A stretch of 64,000 nucleotides of DNA from Sesamum alatum. Lineage: Eukaryota; Streptophyta; Magnoliopsida; Lamiales; Pedaliaceae. The position numbers were made by a program, and so were the translations under genes. Location of the stretch: NCBI GenBank assembly GCA_034509735.1, contig JACGWO010000006.1, forward strand, positions 8,199,001-8,263,000, written 5' to 3'. Below, piece after piece: positions 26,301 to 38,449 of this stretch; position 1 is the stretch's first letter, and each line of letters starts with the position of its first letter. Below the pieces are notes generated by a model, which did not search any database, was not told the DNA's origin, and worked only from the letters and a program-made list of their open reading frames with translations.

Positions 26301-29300
26301 TCGCTCTCTTTTTTACTCCCTCTCTCCTCATTACCTATCCTTCGTTCGCCTCGCTGATTAGATTCTACTCTCCCATATATGGGCTCCGGTACTGTTCAGT
26401 CACACCAACTTTACCCTTAATAATGTCTTGTATGCACCAAAGTTTCCTGTTATCTCCTCTCTATTAGTCCAACTTACAAAAATCCACAACTGCTCGGTAA
26501 ACTTTTTTTCTTCTTATGTGTGCTCCAGGATCTGCAACACAGAGGACGATTGGTGGCAGTCATGAGCGTGGTGGTCTCTACTTTCTAGATCATACTACAC
26601 TGTAGATGCTGTGCTCTTTCTGCTCTATCCCCTCTCAAGTGGCATTGTTGTCTTGGTCATCCGTCCTGCCTAACCTAAAGGGAAAGGTTTTACCTATTCA
26701 GTGTACTCGCTTGGAATGTGAGTCTTGTGAGTTGGGAAGTGCTAGCTTTCCACCTCGTCTTGAAAACCGTAGTTCCTTCCTTTTAGTTTAGTTTCATTTG
26801 ATATTTTTGGGGTCCGTTGTCGTATTGAGTCTATTGTGGTTTAGGTACTTCTTATCTTTTGTTGATGATTACTCAAGATGGATTGGGTCTATTTACTCAA
26901 GGATAGGTCTCAAGTACCTATATAATAACTTCCTTTTATAACGAAATAAAAGCTTTTTCTCTGTTAATATTCGTATTTTCCGTATGATTAATGCTCTTGA
27001 AATGTCCAAAAAGCAGTTTCTAACTTTTGTGATTCTCATGGCATTTTACATCAATCTTCTTGCTCATATACCTCTCACAAATACGGTTTGTAGCCGAACG
27101 CAAACATCCGCCACCTTCTCGATGTTGCTTGCACTATTATGGCACATACGCATGTTCCAAAGTCCTATTGGGGGGATGCTATTCTCACAGCTTGAATATC
27201 TCATTAACCGTATGCCTTCTAGTTGTTCTCAGTGGGATATTCCGTACTCTTGTCTTTTCCTGGTAAGCCTCTCTTTGGGTTAACTCCTCGAGTCTTTGGG
27301 TGTGTGTGCTTTTGTTCATCTCCATTCTCCTAAACCTCGATAAACTATCACCGTCGTTCTGTTTAAAATGTTATATTTTTGGAGGTATTCACGGGCACAA
27401 AAAGGTATCGGTTTTTATGATCCTAAAATCACGTCATTTACCTCTGTAGATGTTACTTTCTTTGAGTCCACTGCTTATTACTCTAAGACCCCTTCCCCTT
27501 AGTTCCTCCTACATCTCTTCCCTTATCGGTCCTGACATTCTCACATCCTCACCATTATAAACCACCTACACACCTTTACAGGTGTATTCCAGGCGTAATC
27601 GTTCTACGATAACCACGCCTGTTGATCCTCCATGTCCTCCTCTTGCCTGCAGCTCCTGGACCCCGACCCTTATGTCTGCGGACGATCTCCATACCCTTCG
27701 CAAAAGGTAAAAAGGTCTTGCACTGCTTCTATCATCTGTTTCTTCCCTAATTCTTATTGTGAGGCACTTCAGCATTCGGAGTGGAAGGCGGCGATGGATG
27801 AGGAGATGTCGGCTCTCGTTTCCGGGGAACCTGAGAGCTTGTCCATCCACCTCCTAACGTAGATGTCGTTGACTTGTCGATGGGTGTTCACCCTCAAGTT
27901 TCGGTGCTAACGGTCCCTAGACCGGTATAAAGCTCGCCTGATTGCCAAGGCTATTACTCAGACGTATGGGTAGATTATTTTTGAAACACATTCTTCCCCT
28001 GTTGCTCGTCTTAACTCTATTAGAGTTTTTGTTTTCCTTGGCAGTTAATCTCAATTGGCCGATGCATCAAATGGACATCAAAAATGCTTTCTTATATGGT
28101 GACTTGAAGGAAACTGTCTATATGGAGCAACCTCCAGGTTATGTTGCTCAGGGGGAGAAGCAACGAATGGTTGTGCAGATTGAGAAAGCGATTCTACGGT
28201 CTTAAACAAAGTCCAAGGGCATGTTTGATAAATTCAAGTACTATTATTGGTGAGTTTGGATTTTCAGGGTGCCAAGCAGAATCATTCAGGTCTTTGTTTG
28301 AATTAAGGGAATCAAGGTACGTTATTTCTAGCAGTCATATGTTTGATGATATCTTGCATCACCCGGTAGTGATGTTTCCGGGACAGAAAGAGGCCAATGA
28401 CATACCTAAGGAAGCACTTCGTCACTAAAGATTTTGGGGGAGGTCGAGGTATTTTTTGGGGATTGAAATTGCTCATTAGCAAGCATGGGATCTCTCTATC
28501 TCAGAGAAAATATGCTTGTGATCTCCTTCAGGAAGCAGGTTTACTCGGCACTAAACTGGTGGACACTCCTATGGATTTTTAATCCTGATTTCTGGAATGA
28601 TGATAGTAACTATTTGGAGGACAAGGCAAAGTATAGAAGACTTGTTGGCAAGCTAATCTACTTAATCGTGACTAGACCTGATATCTCCTTTGCAGTTGGC
28701 CTAGTTAGTCAGTTTATGGATAAGCCACGATCAGTTCATTGGGAAGCTGGTCTAAGGATCTTGAAATATATAAAGGCATCCCCTGGTAAAGGATTATTTT
28801 TCCAACAGCATGGACACACAAAGATAGCAGACTATGCAGGGTCAAAGGATGATTAGGAAATCTATTTCTGGATATTGCACCTATGTGGTGGAACCTGTGA
28901 ATTGGGTCAAGTGCAGAAGCTAAATATCGGGCTTATGGCTCACACCACTAGTGAAGTTTTTGTTGTTAAAGAATCTTTTGAAGAGTTAGGTTTTACGAAC
29001 AATGATCCTGTACCTATGCACTGTGACAATCAAGCAGCTATTCATATTGCCAGTAATCCTATTTTCCATGAGAGGACAAAGCATATTGAGGTTGATTGTC
29101 ACTTTGTTCGTGAGGCTATCATGAGTTAGAAAATTTGCACTCCCTTTACTCCTTCTTCAGAGCAAAGAGCAGATGTTTTTACCAAGGCTTTAGGAGCAAA
29201 GCAGTTTAATATTCTGTGTAACAAGCTGGGCATGATTGATTATATTTGCTCCAGCTTGAGGGGATTAGAATATCTAGATTTGCTCTTATCTTTTCCTATT

Positions 29301-32300
29301 TGCTTCAAGTAGGTCTCTTCTATAGTTATCCATTAAGTGTAGTTATCCTTAAATTCCATCACTATAAATAGAGGTGGAATAATCATTGATCAATACACAT
29401 TCATCTTTTCTTTTACCACTTTCTACACATCCCATAACCATATTTTCATACATACAAATAAACATAGACATATGTAGATATTGACATTGACATATCTACG
29501 CACACACATATGCACATACACAAAAGAAGGAAAGGCCGAAAGGGGGGGGGGGCTGGAGAGGCCAGGGAAAATGGGGGGGGGGGGGGAGGTGGGAGGCCAA
29601 GGGAGAAAGGGAAGGAAAAAGGAGTGGAGGAGATGGAGAGTAAGGGTTTGATGGGTGGGTGAGGCTGGGAGAAGGGGAAGAAAAATAGAAAGAAAAGGAT
29701 AAAACGGGAATAAATTAAAATGAAAAGGAAAAAATAATTTGTATATTGATTTGAAAGTGGAGAACAATTAAAAAAAAACTGAATTATTTATTTGCTTGAT
29801 TCAATATGTATTCTTTCCTATTTTCTAGTTAACTACAATAGTTAAATGAAGTTTATCTTTATAACAAAAGCGAGCAACAAACGGAAGTTAATAAATAAAT
29901 GATGATTACCAGTTATAAGAAAATAAAAATAATAAAGTGTTCTTTGAAATATTTTTAGAAAAAAATGAGAAATTGGATGAAGTATGACAAAATGGTAAAT
30001 TAGTTTGAACTATTATGGTGATTTATTTCTCTTTCATAATTAAAAACTAGTAAAATCAGAAAAAAGAACATCGGTTCTTATTCCTTGACAAGTTTATTTG
30101 AAATTATTTTTTAAAATGTTACATGCACGCCTCAAATGATAAATATCAAACAAGCCCCTGTCATTTATAAGGTATTTTCTCTAAAATTGGTCAACCTATT
30201 GACTAGAAAGTTTAAGGGTAAAATTGGAGTTTCTGGATTTTTTTGATGATGAGGTCCACTTATTTCGGAGTGGAACGGGTGTCAGTTTAGTACAAATATT
30301 ACTAATTGGGGATGTTGGTGTAATTATTCAAACATTGAAGTATAGCCATCCATTTTGCAAGGGTGTGTCACTATAATTTCTTTGAAACTAATATCAATTT
30401 TCCTGGGGATAGAAAAGGTAAATTTAAATAAATAATATAAAAAAAAAAAACATATTTAGGAAATTAGGGTGCATATGAAGCTTTAAAAATTTTAAGCGAA
30501 ACCAGTATGTCAGATGACTTTGTGTTCCATTATTTTGCATCAATTATATAGTAGCAAGGGAGGGTGCTGGAGTGTTTGACATCTGAGTCCTTGTAGTATT
30601 TGCATATACTGGTCTAATTTCTGAAGTTGTGTTTGAAGAGCTGACAAGAAAAACAGGCTACTTATCTTATATAGATAAGACATTTTTGGGTAATACAGAC
30701 CAAGAGGTATAGTTTAGATTCTATTGTTCTCGGCATGTGTTTCTGCAAATAGGATCTCTCTGTGATCCAACATTCGATTCAATAAGACACATTCTTAGAT
30801 CTGGTTATCTTGGATCTGATTCTTGCAAATAATGTGTCATTATTGAAAAGAATGTTGATATATACATCCTGATGAGACATGACCCTTTGGGATTGTCATG
30901 TCATTGTGTGTCCTTTGTAATTTACCACCTATTCTCTTAATCCAAATAATTACTTTCAGTGATTCAACTCTCTAGCCAGACTCGTGTTTTTCTTCTTGTG
31001 TTTTTTCATTTTTCTTTGTTCTAAATTAAATTACTCAGTAAAAAAAACCATTGATTTATCTTGTTCCTGACAGAAGCTGTTATAAGCATAATTTTCCTTC
31101 CGTGGAGCCATCATATACTTGAAGTATTTGAGTTTATTCAGGAATCATGTTTTTGTTGGATAATACACCATACTTGGAAAGAGAGCTTTTCCTCTATGTT
31201 TTCTTAGGAGAATCAGCTCTGTTAATTTGCATTTGTTGTATATGTTTTTCTTCGGCCATTTAAGTGGCATAGGTGAATTAGGATTGGAAATTTGAATTGA
31301 CAGATAGAGAATATCTCAAATGCTGTCCAAATTTGGGCCGATCCAATTATTCATCTGTATGGTGTTAGTTCCTACATGTGTCATATCCAAATTCAAGTAT
31401 AGAAAAATTGACAGGCCAAGTGATGTACTTGATTTCATCCGGATCCGATCCATTCTTAGGCATAGCACAGATTCAACGGAGAATATTTTCTTAGTGATCA
31501 TGCAATGGTTCCTTCTTTTGGGGCATGGTTTAGACTTACTTTAAGTTGGTCTCATAACATGCAGGTTGATGTAAAGAAGAGCATGGAAGAAGGGGAAAAA
31601 AAATTTAATCAACTCTCTATTGAAGAACGTGGTAAGTTTGACGAAGAGACACTTGTTAACGTCAACAGCATAAAAAAGCAAAGCTTAACGGTCCCAAGAG
31701 CAAGTGGATTTAGCAACGAGTACATAGTGGTAAGGTCTCCCAACTAAGTTTGTTTGTGTTTGTGCGAGGTCCTAATCAATATAATGGAAAAACTAAATCT
31801 ATTGCGATATATGATTGAGATAGCTGTTTCAATTGAATGATTCCTTGTTTCCTCTGTGCCTCTAGCTTCTGTGCTGCTTGACATACCAACTCAAGCGGTA
31901 CCAATCTTTATATCTAGATATATTTAGGTTTTCTTATTCACCTTTTTCACCTGTCGCATCAAAAGGCCGTTCTGTTACACAATTGCTGATGGCGTCAAGT
32001 CATAGCAGACAAAAGAGAATGAAATCGAATATTCACTTGTTTGATCTCTGTCATTTGTTATGCTTGAAATAGTATCAATTCAGTTCTATCCATAAATTTG
32101 CTAAATTTCTCTCAGAGCTTTAAATCTTTGGCGTGATAGGGAAAGAAATGTTTGCCTACTCTAAGAACGGTTCGGGTTTAGCACTTGTACCCCTTTGTTT
32201 ATCTTGTTATGTTTCTCATAATAATACAAGTCTTGATCAGAATAATAGGTGCTGCGTTTATCATTTTACATCAAGTTGTTTCATTTTTGTAACTACCACC

Positions 32301-32883
32301 TAGCTATGCTGTTTCCAATTTCATATTTTTGTTTCTCATCATCGGGGTTTTCTCCTTGAAGCAGTTACTAATGGAAACTCAATTCCTATCTTTACAAAAT
32401 TATGAAACTGTTTAGACTTAGCTTATATTCTAAAATCGCATCGGAAGTTCTCATGCTAACAACTGCAGCCTCCCACTTTCTCCTACTGATTGATGCTGTA
32501 TTAAGATTTACGCTAGCTAGTTGTGTTTTCCAGCATGCCCTCGTTCATAGTCCTGTTCTCCTAACGATCTTCTTTTGCAAATGTTGAACTTTTCAGATCA
32601 CAATATTGGTGGCTGCTGAAGGAACACACAAGCTACCCTCTATCAATAACAGCAAGGACTTGAAAGAAGCTCTCCAAAAGCTTGCATCCATCCCGTCAAG
32701 TAGAACTATGGTAATAACATAACGTCGTCACTCAGAACTGTTAGTTTTGCATTCTTTCCATCGTCTCATTTCACAACTGTTCCAATGCAGGCAGTTGAGG
32801 TGCTATGGACGCCACAAAACGAAGACGACACTCTATCAGAACGAGAACTGCTAGAAGATTACCCCTTATTACGGCCTCTGTGA
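17346..32883 (+). CDS. FLAP1: chloroplast DUF1517 membrane protein, FLAP1-type, six exons, exon 3 disrupted
   Basis: Family members are plastid envelope/thylakoid proteins; Arabidopsis FLAP1 tunes photoprotection under fluctuating light. Exons: 17346-17996, 22108-22210, 23390-23445, 31565-31729, 32597-32710, 32791-32883; all borders GT-AG. Total length is 393 codons plus stop. Residues 1-55 look like a plastid transit peptide. A hydrophobic segment at 101-113 precedes [11 protein letters not shown], then a Ser/Gly/Tyr-rich stretch and a second membrane segment at 177-196. The soluble DUF1517 part follows: [14 protein letters not shown] (exon 2), [16 protein letters not shown] and SGFSNEYIV (exon 4), [11 protein letters not shown] (exon 5), [17 protein letters not shown] (exon 6). 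In exon 3 one extra T near 23399 and one missing base near 23422 cancel in length but put TGA at 23419-23421 (codon 262). ATG 17346 is preferred; an upstream in-frame TTG is not a plant start. Introns 1 and 3 are 4.1 and 8.1 kb. Confidence 0.85.
20300..21700. repeat. diverged tandem duplication in intron 1 of the FLAP1-type gene
   Basis: Two successive copies of about 620-700 bp. Matching blocks include 'gaagatctcaag', 'aaaggtaaatgac..ttaaagcttg', 'ctttatctaatttgtttaatg' and 'aactttcctct..tagcaatt..gt.atgagat'. Each copy ends near 'gagtgacag' (about 21078 and 21697). Short chance ORFs here are not genes. No known transposon termini were recognised. Confidence 0.65.
24615..24619. repeat. target-site duplication CATCC, left copy
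   Basis: Repeated at 29428-29432 directly after the right LTR of the copia element. Confidence 0.85.
24620..24787 (+). repeat. 5' LTR of the intronic copia element
   Basis: 168 bp, TG...CA, with a TATA-like 'tataaatag' near 24721 that would drive element transcription. Confidence 0.9.
25274..29255 (+). pseudogene. copia gag-pol of the intronic element, degenerate
   Basis: Gag-like text with [12 protein letters not shown] lies near 25480-25520, and a degraded protease/integrase stretch covers 26.0-27.6 kb. Reverse transcriptase at 27780-28210 reads [41 protein letters not shown] and [18 protein letters not shown]. Frame-shifted RT continues at 28210-28560. RNase H at 28620-29215 contains [51 protein letters not shown] and [14 protein letters not shown]. 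Stops and frameshifts occur throughout. The closely similar LTRs against the heavy coding damage suggest copying of an already defective element. Confidence 0.85.
29265..29427 (+). repeat. 3' LTR of the intronic copia element
   Basis: Near-identical to 24620-24787 from TTAGAATAT onward. The leading TG has been lost by small deletion next to the purine tract. Confidence 0.88.
29525..29760 (+). repeat. purine-rich (G/A) stretch with long G runs
   Basis: The plus strand is almost only G and A here, with runs of 10 and 14 G near 29545 and 29574. It lies in intron 3, just after the copia element. Confidence 0.8.
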
Positions 32884-33280
32884 GAGATGAAAAGTTTCCT
32901 GCACATTTTCTTTTTGAATAGAGAGAGGCTTGTATCAAACTACTCAGTGTCCAGTGTTTATTTGAGAGTTATGCAAGTCCTTAATACAGAAAAGAGTTGA
33001 GCTTGAGCAAGTTGTAGAGCATGCAATGCCCTTATTGCCTTACAAAAAGCAAAACGTGTATATATATATATATATATATCAAACAGTCTGTAATGATATT
33101 TTCTTAGATAAAATTTATCATTTCCAAAAAAAATAAATAATTAAGCTACTTAAGACTTATCATGCAATAACTATTACGTATTAAGTTTAAAGCAATTGTT
33201 TTGTATTTTACTAACTTACATTAATTTGTTTAACAAAGTAAATGAATAAAATTGAAGTCCAAATAGACTGATATATTTTA

Positions 33281-33514
33281 GGGTAAATTACATTGATACT
33301 TTTGAGTTTAGGTGGAATTATATAAATACTGTCTTTTTAAAATTATAGCGACCCATTAGTATAATATTTTTTTATAGGGTGCTTGTGTAAGTTTTGCTTT
33401 TAAAAGAGGGCGGTAGTAATTATGACTATAACTTTAGGGGTATAACTGTAATTTTGTAAAATATAATGTGTGTAGGTATTTAGCCTAACTTGAGGGGTTT
33501 TAATGTAATTTACT
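33281..33514. mobile_element. MITE with GTAAATTACATT inverted ends, about 233 bp
   Basis: Left end 'gggtaaattacatt..ttttgagttt' and right end 'aacttgaggggttttaatgtaatttac' are inverted copies. The target duplication is unclear, so the exact ends are uncertain. Confidence 0.6.
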
Positions 33515-33724
33515 TTATGTTTTATTACCGAGGGGTTAAAGTAAAATATATCATGTTGTTGATAGTTAAAGAGTATATATTTTTAACTTTTATATGAAAG
33601 ATGAAGGGATAATTGAAGATTTTTAGAGTTGGACTTGGGGGTAAATGGGTAATTATAAAGATGGTATACTCGGTAGGTGTTTGCAAAAACTAAAAAAAAG
33701 TTAAATTGTTAGTTTTTACTTCTA

Positions 33725-33890
33725 TACTGTAGAACTTTTTGTATAACTTATTTTTATAATAGAAATAGAAGTTATTACAAATACTCATAAAGTGTATAAA
33801 TTGTATTGCAAAACTTTTTGTATAACTTATTTTTACAACATAAATAGAAGTTATTACAAATACTCTTGAAGGGTATAAATTGTATTTAGG
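33725..33890. repeat. direct duplication, unit about 84 bp
   Basis: 'aactttttgtataacttatt' ... 'atagaagttattacaaatac' ... 'gtataaattgtatt' occurs twice in a row. Confidence 0.8.
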
Positions 33891-33899
33891 CCAAATTGT

Positions 33900-35330
33900 C
33901 ATCTAAACTCGTGATTCCATTTTATCCTCTTGTTTGATCTAAGTGAGAAATCTCCTTGCTTTTGGTTTCCTTCAATTATTTTATTATATTTTATTAGAGT
34001 ATTAATTATCTATTTGTTGTTGTTTGAAAATTTAAATTTTAATATCATCACTCTTATTTATTATTTTTTAATCCATCTTCTTAGATTGAATCATAGAGAT
34101 TGATTTCATAAACACGACAATCATTACACAACGCTTCGCACAGTACGAGTCTTGGCGAATTGTGGTCAATTCTGTTTCGACCAATTCTATAGCCTAGAAT
34201 ATTATCAAATCATAAAGATTGTTTTCATAATCGTCCTCATATCCTCGATCCAACCCCGTAGTATTTATGATCTAAGGGTTTCAATTAAATCGAAGATGAC
34301 CAAAGAAAAAATCTCACTACTTCACATTTTACTAAAAAAATTGTTTTAAACGATTTCACAATAGGTCAATAATTGGTTTAACGGTAACTAATTTTCATTT
34401 TTATTTCTAGTTTTCAGCATTTCTTATGTAATGAAAATGTGTTATTGAATTTTGTGCGATAAATAAAAATATGTTTGGATTGTATGTTTTCAGACCTAGG
34501 GTTATAGGTGTGTGAAATGCGTATTTGTTTGGATTTGATTTGATATGTAAGTGTTCACGCAAAATTTCATCTATGCAAAAATGAATTACAAGACAGAAAC
34601 ACATGGACAAATAAAGTTTATTGATTTTAAAAAGAAGTGGATACAATCTCTGATTTAAATGTAATTCCTCGATTCTTCTATCCAAATTTCGATCCAAGGG
34701 CTTGAAGTTTGTTCTTGGATATGGATATGTAATCTCCTCTGAATTTGTGGAGCAAACTACGTGTCACCTTAAAATTTGGTGTCAAGGCTCGATGGATGCC
34801 AAGAAAGACGTGTAACCTTCATGGTTGTAGATCTACGTCGTGGTAGAGAGCTTTTGGACTTGGGTCCCTTTAGATTTGATGTGTTTTATGGAATGACTTG
34901 TGTTCTCTCCAATGTTTGATGGAATGTTGTCTTCACTTGTGGTGTGATAGAGGCTCTTATTTATAAGCATGAGTAAAGCTACAATAGCTTGGGCTTATGT
35001 TTGTTAGGCTTGAACACCGTGGGCTTTGACATGGACTAGTCTTTTGACGGACTGCACTTGAACATGTATCTGGCCCAATTAGGCAAATCCAAAATAATAA
35101 AAATTTATGTTTATTCTAATCGAACAATAAAGATACATAAGACCCAAATATGATGTGGGCTTATGAATTTCTTGTCTTGCAAGTATGAAAAACCCAAATT
35201 TATTATGGACTATTATTTTGGAATCTAATTATTAACCAATTTATTTGGACTTTAATTGGTAATTTATTCTACAATATTTTGAGGTCAACAATAAGTATTT
35301 TGTAAATATTGTATTTTGAATATATATAGT
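33900..35330. other. intergenic, no gene recognised
   Basis: AT-rich, with short partial repeats such as 'tcataaagattg.tttcataa' twice near 34090-34230. The part from 34700 to 35280 has LTR-like promoter text ('cttatttataagcatg') but no partner copy was found in the window. Confidence 0.4.
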
Positions 35331-35334
35331 ATAA

Positions 35335-35592
35335 GCCGAGGAGGCCTAGCTTAGTTGGCGAAACTGAGGCCCGATAATCCTAGAGGTCATGGGTTCGAAC
35401 CCTGCGTGGGTTGATGTTATTTCTACTATATAGTAGATATGATTTGTTGTTGTAATAGCTATATATTAGTGTATGTGATATTATTGATTTGATTGTTTGT
35501 AATTGTCTTTGTTCGATATTAATAGCCGGCAGGACTGAATATAATCACTTTACTTTCGATTAATAAAATTCATCGCTTTCAATTAAAAAAAA
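35335..35592 (+). mobile_element. tRNA-derived SINE, about 258 bp
   Basis: Internal RNA polymerase III promoter: A-box-like TAGCTTAGTTGG at 35349-35360 and B-box GGGTTCGAACC at 35391-35401. The tail ends in an A-run. It is flanked by near-identical 15-17 bp direct repeats of the form GAATATATAGTATAA (35318-35334 and 35593-35607), with one TA difference. These are the hallmarks of SINE insertion by LINE machinery. No intact tRNA cloverleaf follows the A-box, so this is not a tRNA gene. Confidence 0.88.
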
Positions 35593-36056
35593 GAATATAT
35601 AGTATAATATTTTTTTATCTCTTAAAAAGTCAACATGACATGACAACATGTCAAATCATGTCCTCTTTTACTAAGCAATGATGAGGTCTAAAATGGTGGT
35701 TTGAGAGGTATGTTTTCAATAGACTAAGCTGCAAATTTTCATTAGAAATGAGTCTTTTCAATGGGCTGGGCTAGACAAACAAACTTCCAAAATCTTAAAT
35801 AGTGTAAACTTGGAAATTAGCTTTTGGAACCAAACGCCCCATTAGTAGCCTAATTATGAAAACCGGTACCATATTATTTTCCTCATTTAGATAAACTAAA
35901 ATACGAGTAACTTGTCCATTATGGTTGCATAATATAACTCGGATATTTGAAATGGCTTTACTCTTTCGAAGTGGAGAATTTGATGGTTTTTGGTGATCAA
36001 ATAAGGTTGGTTTAGCTTGAACATTCCATGACTTTACTAGTTGGTTTGTATATATA

Positions 36057-36892
36057 GGGTAAAATACAATTTGCATCGAATTATGCCTATTTGTACACTT
36101 TATCATTTTTTTTTAACTTACCATTTCAATTTGTAAAAATTTAAACTTTGCTATATATGATCGTTTTCTTGTCGATTTTTCTAGCAGAAAATATATCACA
36201 TCACACTGCCCTCAAATATCACATGTGCATTGCATGTGGTGTTTTTCTAGCAGAAAAATCGACTATAAAATGGTCATATATGGCAAAATGTGAATTTTGC
36301 AGAGTTGAGATAATAAATAGATGGAAAATATTTTTTTAGTCCGTTAATTATGTCAAATATTAATTTTTAGTCGATAACTATGCTCATTTTCTTCTAAGTC
36401 TAGTAACTTGCAAAATTGATGACATTTAGTCCAAATTAGGGTTTTTTACTCAATTTTCCAACGATATTTTTAAAATTAATCGAAAAATGCACACATGGCA
36501 ACTATTTGGTTAATTTTTGTTAACTTATACACGTGTACAACTACATGTATTAGTTGTCACGTGTACAATCACATGTATTAGGTGGTATTCAAATTAAAAT
36601 CCACCTCATTTCAATTGCCACGTAAGCTTAAAAATTCTTAAAATATGTCCAGTTGGCATGCCAAGTAATATTCTGGCCAAGAAATAAAAAATTGACCACT
36701 TGAGGACTAAATCTCATCAAATTTGCAAGTTACTGGACTTAAAAAAAATGGGCATAATTAACTGACGAAAATTAATATTGCGCATACTTAGCGGACTACA
36801 AAAATAATTTTCCCTAAATAGACACAAAAAAAAAATTTAGATGGCAAAGTGTGAAAACAAATATAATTTGGATGTCAAAACATACTTTACCC
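36057..36892. mobile_element. outer MITE carrying a nested MITE
   Basis: Ends are imperfect inverted repeats of about 45 bp: left GGGTAAAATACAATTTGCATC, right the complement of GGGTAAAGTATGTTTTGACATC. The flanks are AT-rich and no clean target duplication can be chosen. Without the inner element it is about 335 bp. Confidence 0.7.
36323..36814. mobile_element. inner MITE, Mutator-type, 492 bp
   Basis: Long inverted ends: GGAAAATATTTTTTTAGTCC on the left matches the complement of the right end GGGAAAATTATTTTTGTAGTCC. Both continue through 'taagtc.agtaacttgcaaa'. The 9-bp flanks TAAATAGAT and TAAATAGAC (36314-36322, 36815-36823) agree in 8 of 9. Confidence 0.8.
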
Positions 36893-37034
36893 TTATATAT
36901 TAAACATAAATAAAGAAATAATGATATCTAGTACCTCAAGTCAAATAAAAGGAACCAAGTGAAAGTGCATTGAGTCACGATGCGGGTCCAAATTGATGAT
37001 AATTTAATTATTCAAGGGAACGAACTACCAGAGG

Positions 37035-38215
37035 CTAATAACCAAAGTACAAGAGGCCTCTCTCCCTAATGGTTCTCTCCCTCCCAGTGAACTTTCCCTT
37101 GTTTCTCCCTCGTCTTCTCTTTTGATCACCCTTTCTCCTCCGTCATCTAATTCACAACTACCGCTTAAACCTCCTACTCATCCGATCCACCGTCTTCTGC
37201 AACCACACCTGAATCCTATAAAGCAAAACTTACGGTGCAATCACAACACCTTCTCCCACCGACTGAAATTCACCAACTTCATATCCCATGGCAGAAGGCT
37301 CTTATCTTATGGAACCTACAACGGACTAAACCAATACTGAATCTTCCACTCCACTTAGGCCATTTTTGGAAGACCACAACGCCTATTTTTGTCTCCAACC
37401 TTAGAGAGGGGTCATATGTACTTTAGGTCAGTAATTCCGAAGATTATTTCATGGCCTTAGCAGGGGGACCGTGGTTCCTTTTCATTCACTGCCTCCATAT
37501 ATAACAGCAGAAGCCTAATTATAAACCCTCAACATCCTTCTGGTAGGGTTTCCAATACTAGACCTAGTCCAAAACAGATTGCACGCCCATAAACCACTTC
37601 TCAAAAAATGGGTCATAAAAAACACTCTTCCACAAAATTCCAGTCCATATTAAGAAAATATACCTTCTATATTGACCCATAACCACTTCACCTTATTGCA
37701 CATTGAAGACCACATTGATTCAGACGCTGAAGGCCCTTCCTCCACATCCTCCACTAGTCAGGAGCTCCAAGAGAACTTGGTTCCGGTAGATGACTATCAT
37801 GTTAGTTGTTCGGACGCCCAACGAATAACCTATGATACTACAAACAACATGCTTTGTCCTCATGTAAAAATTCCTCATGCACCAACCTGTGAGTCAACAC
37901 TGCCAAAGATTCTCGCGTCAGGTAAGTATTCTTCTACCGAAATTGTTTTAGGCCAATTCTGTGCCAACACGTGTCTATCAAGTACCACACATACACCGTC
38001 TATAAATACCATTACAGTTGAAACCAACCAAACCCATCTTTTTCAATTAAACAACCAGTTTTTGGAGCCAGCAACACACATGGACATTTGTCAACATGAA
38101 TCTTCAACATGTAGATCACACGCGGTAGAGTTCTCATGCCAAGCGTCTGGTTCACAAAGTGTTATTGATATGGGCATTATTTTACCATTGTCATCCAATT
38201 TCACCAACTAGTAAC
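37035..38215 (+). pseudogene. LINE ORF1 remnant (DUF4283-like), orphan
   Basis: At 37440-37500 the plus strand reads SEDYFMALAGGPWF, the hallmark of the DUF4283 region in plant LINE ORF1 proteins. At about 37650-37720 the text ENIPSIL.HNHF..LHIEDH resembles the degraded zinc-knuckle segment (ENIPSFC..C...GH). The open stretch from 37672 to 38208 (179 codons, Ser/Thr/His-rich, no ATG at its start) would be the poorly conserved C-terminal part. Stops break the upstream portion. No reverse transcriptase follows; sequence changes to copia integrase near 38450. Confidence 0.5.
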
Positions 38216-38449
38216 ATCTCTTGAGTAAAGAACCGAGTCTAGAGCCCATTTTAGCACAAGTTTTCCTCTGGAATCTCTGACTTTTACCCATGGCACACAC
38301 ATTCCCAGACCATATTCATTCCGACATGGCCCATGAGGTGCACCACTCATCACAGTTCCCCGATGCAGCTCCTCAAGTCTACGCTTTGTGATCTCCCAAC
38401 TTTTGAATTCTACCTTAAGGGAAAAATGACAAGAAGCCATTTATAGGAC

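Larger units (their letters stand above)
24620..29427 (+). mobile_element. Ty1/copia retrotransposon in intron 3 of the FLAP1-type gene, about 4.8 kb
   Basis: Short LTRs 24620-24787 and about 29265-29427 are nearly identical. The left starts TGTTAGAATAT, while the right has lost its first bases after the purine tract GCTTGAGGGGA. A primer-binding site TGGTATAAGAGCAGG (initiator-Met tRNA type) directly follows the left LTR. The 5-bp duplication CATCC flanks the element. It is in the same orientation as the host gene and must be removed with the intron. Coding domains (24.9-29.25 kb) are broken by stops and shifts. Confidence 0.92.

Noticed and set aside
35337..35412. tRNA gene
   Set aside because: A and B boxes are present, but no cloverleaf with proper acceptor stem or anticodon arm is seen, and the A-tail and flanking duplications show it is a SINE.
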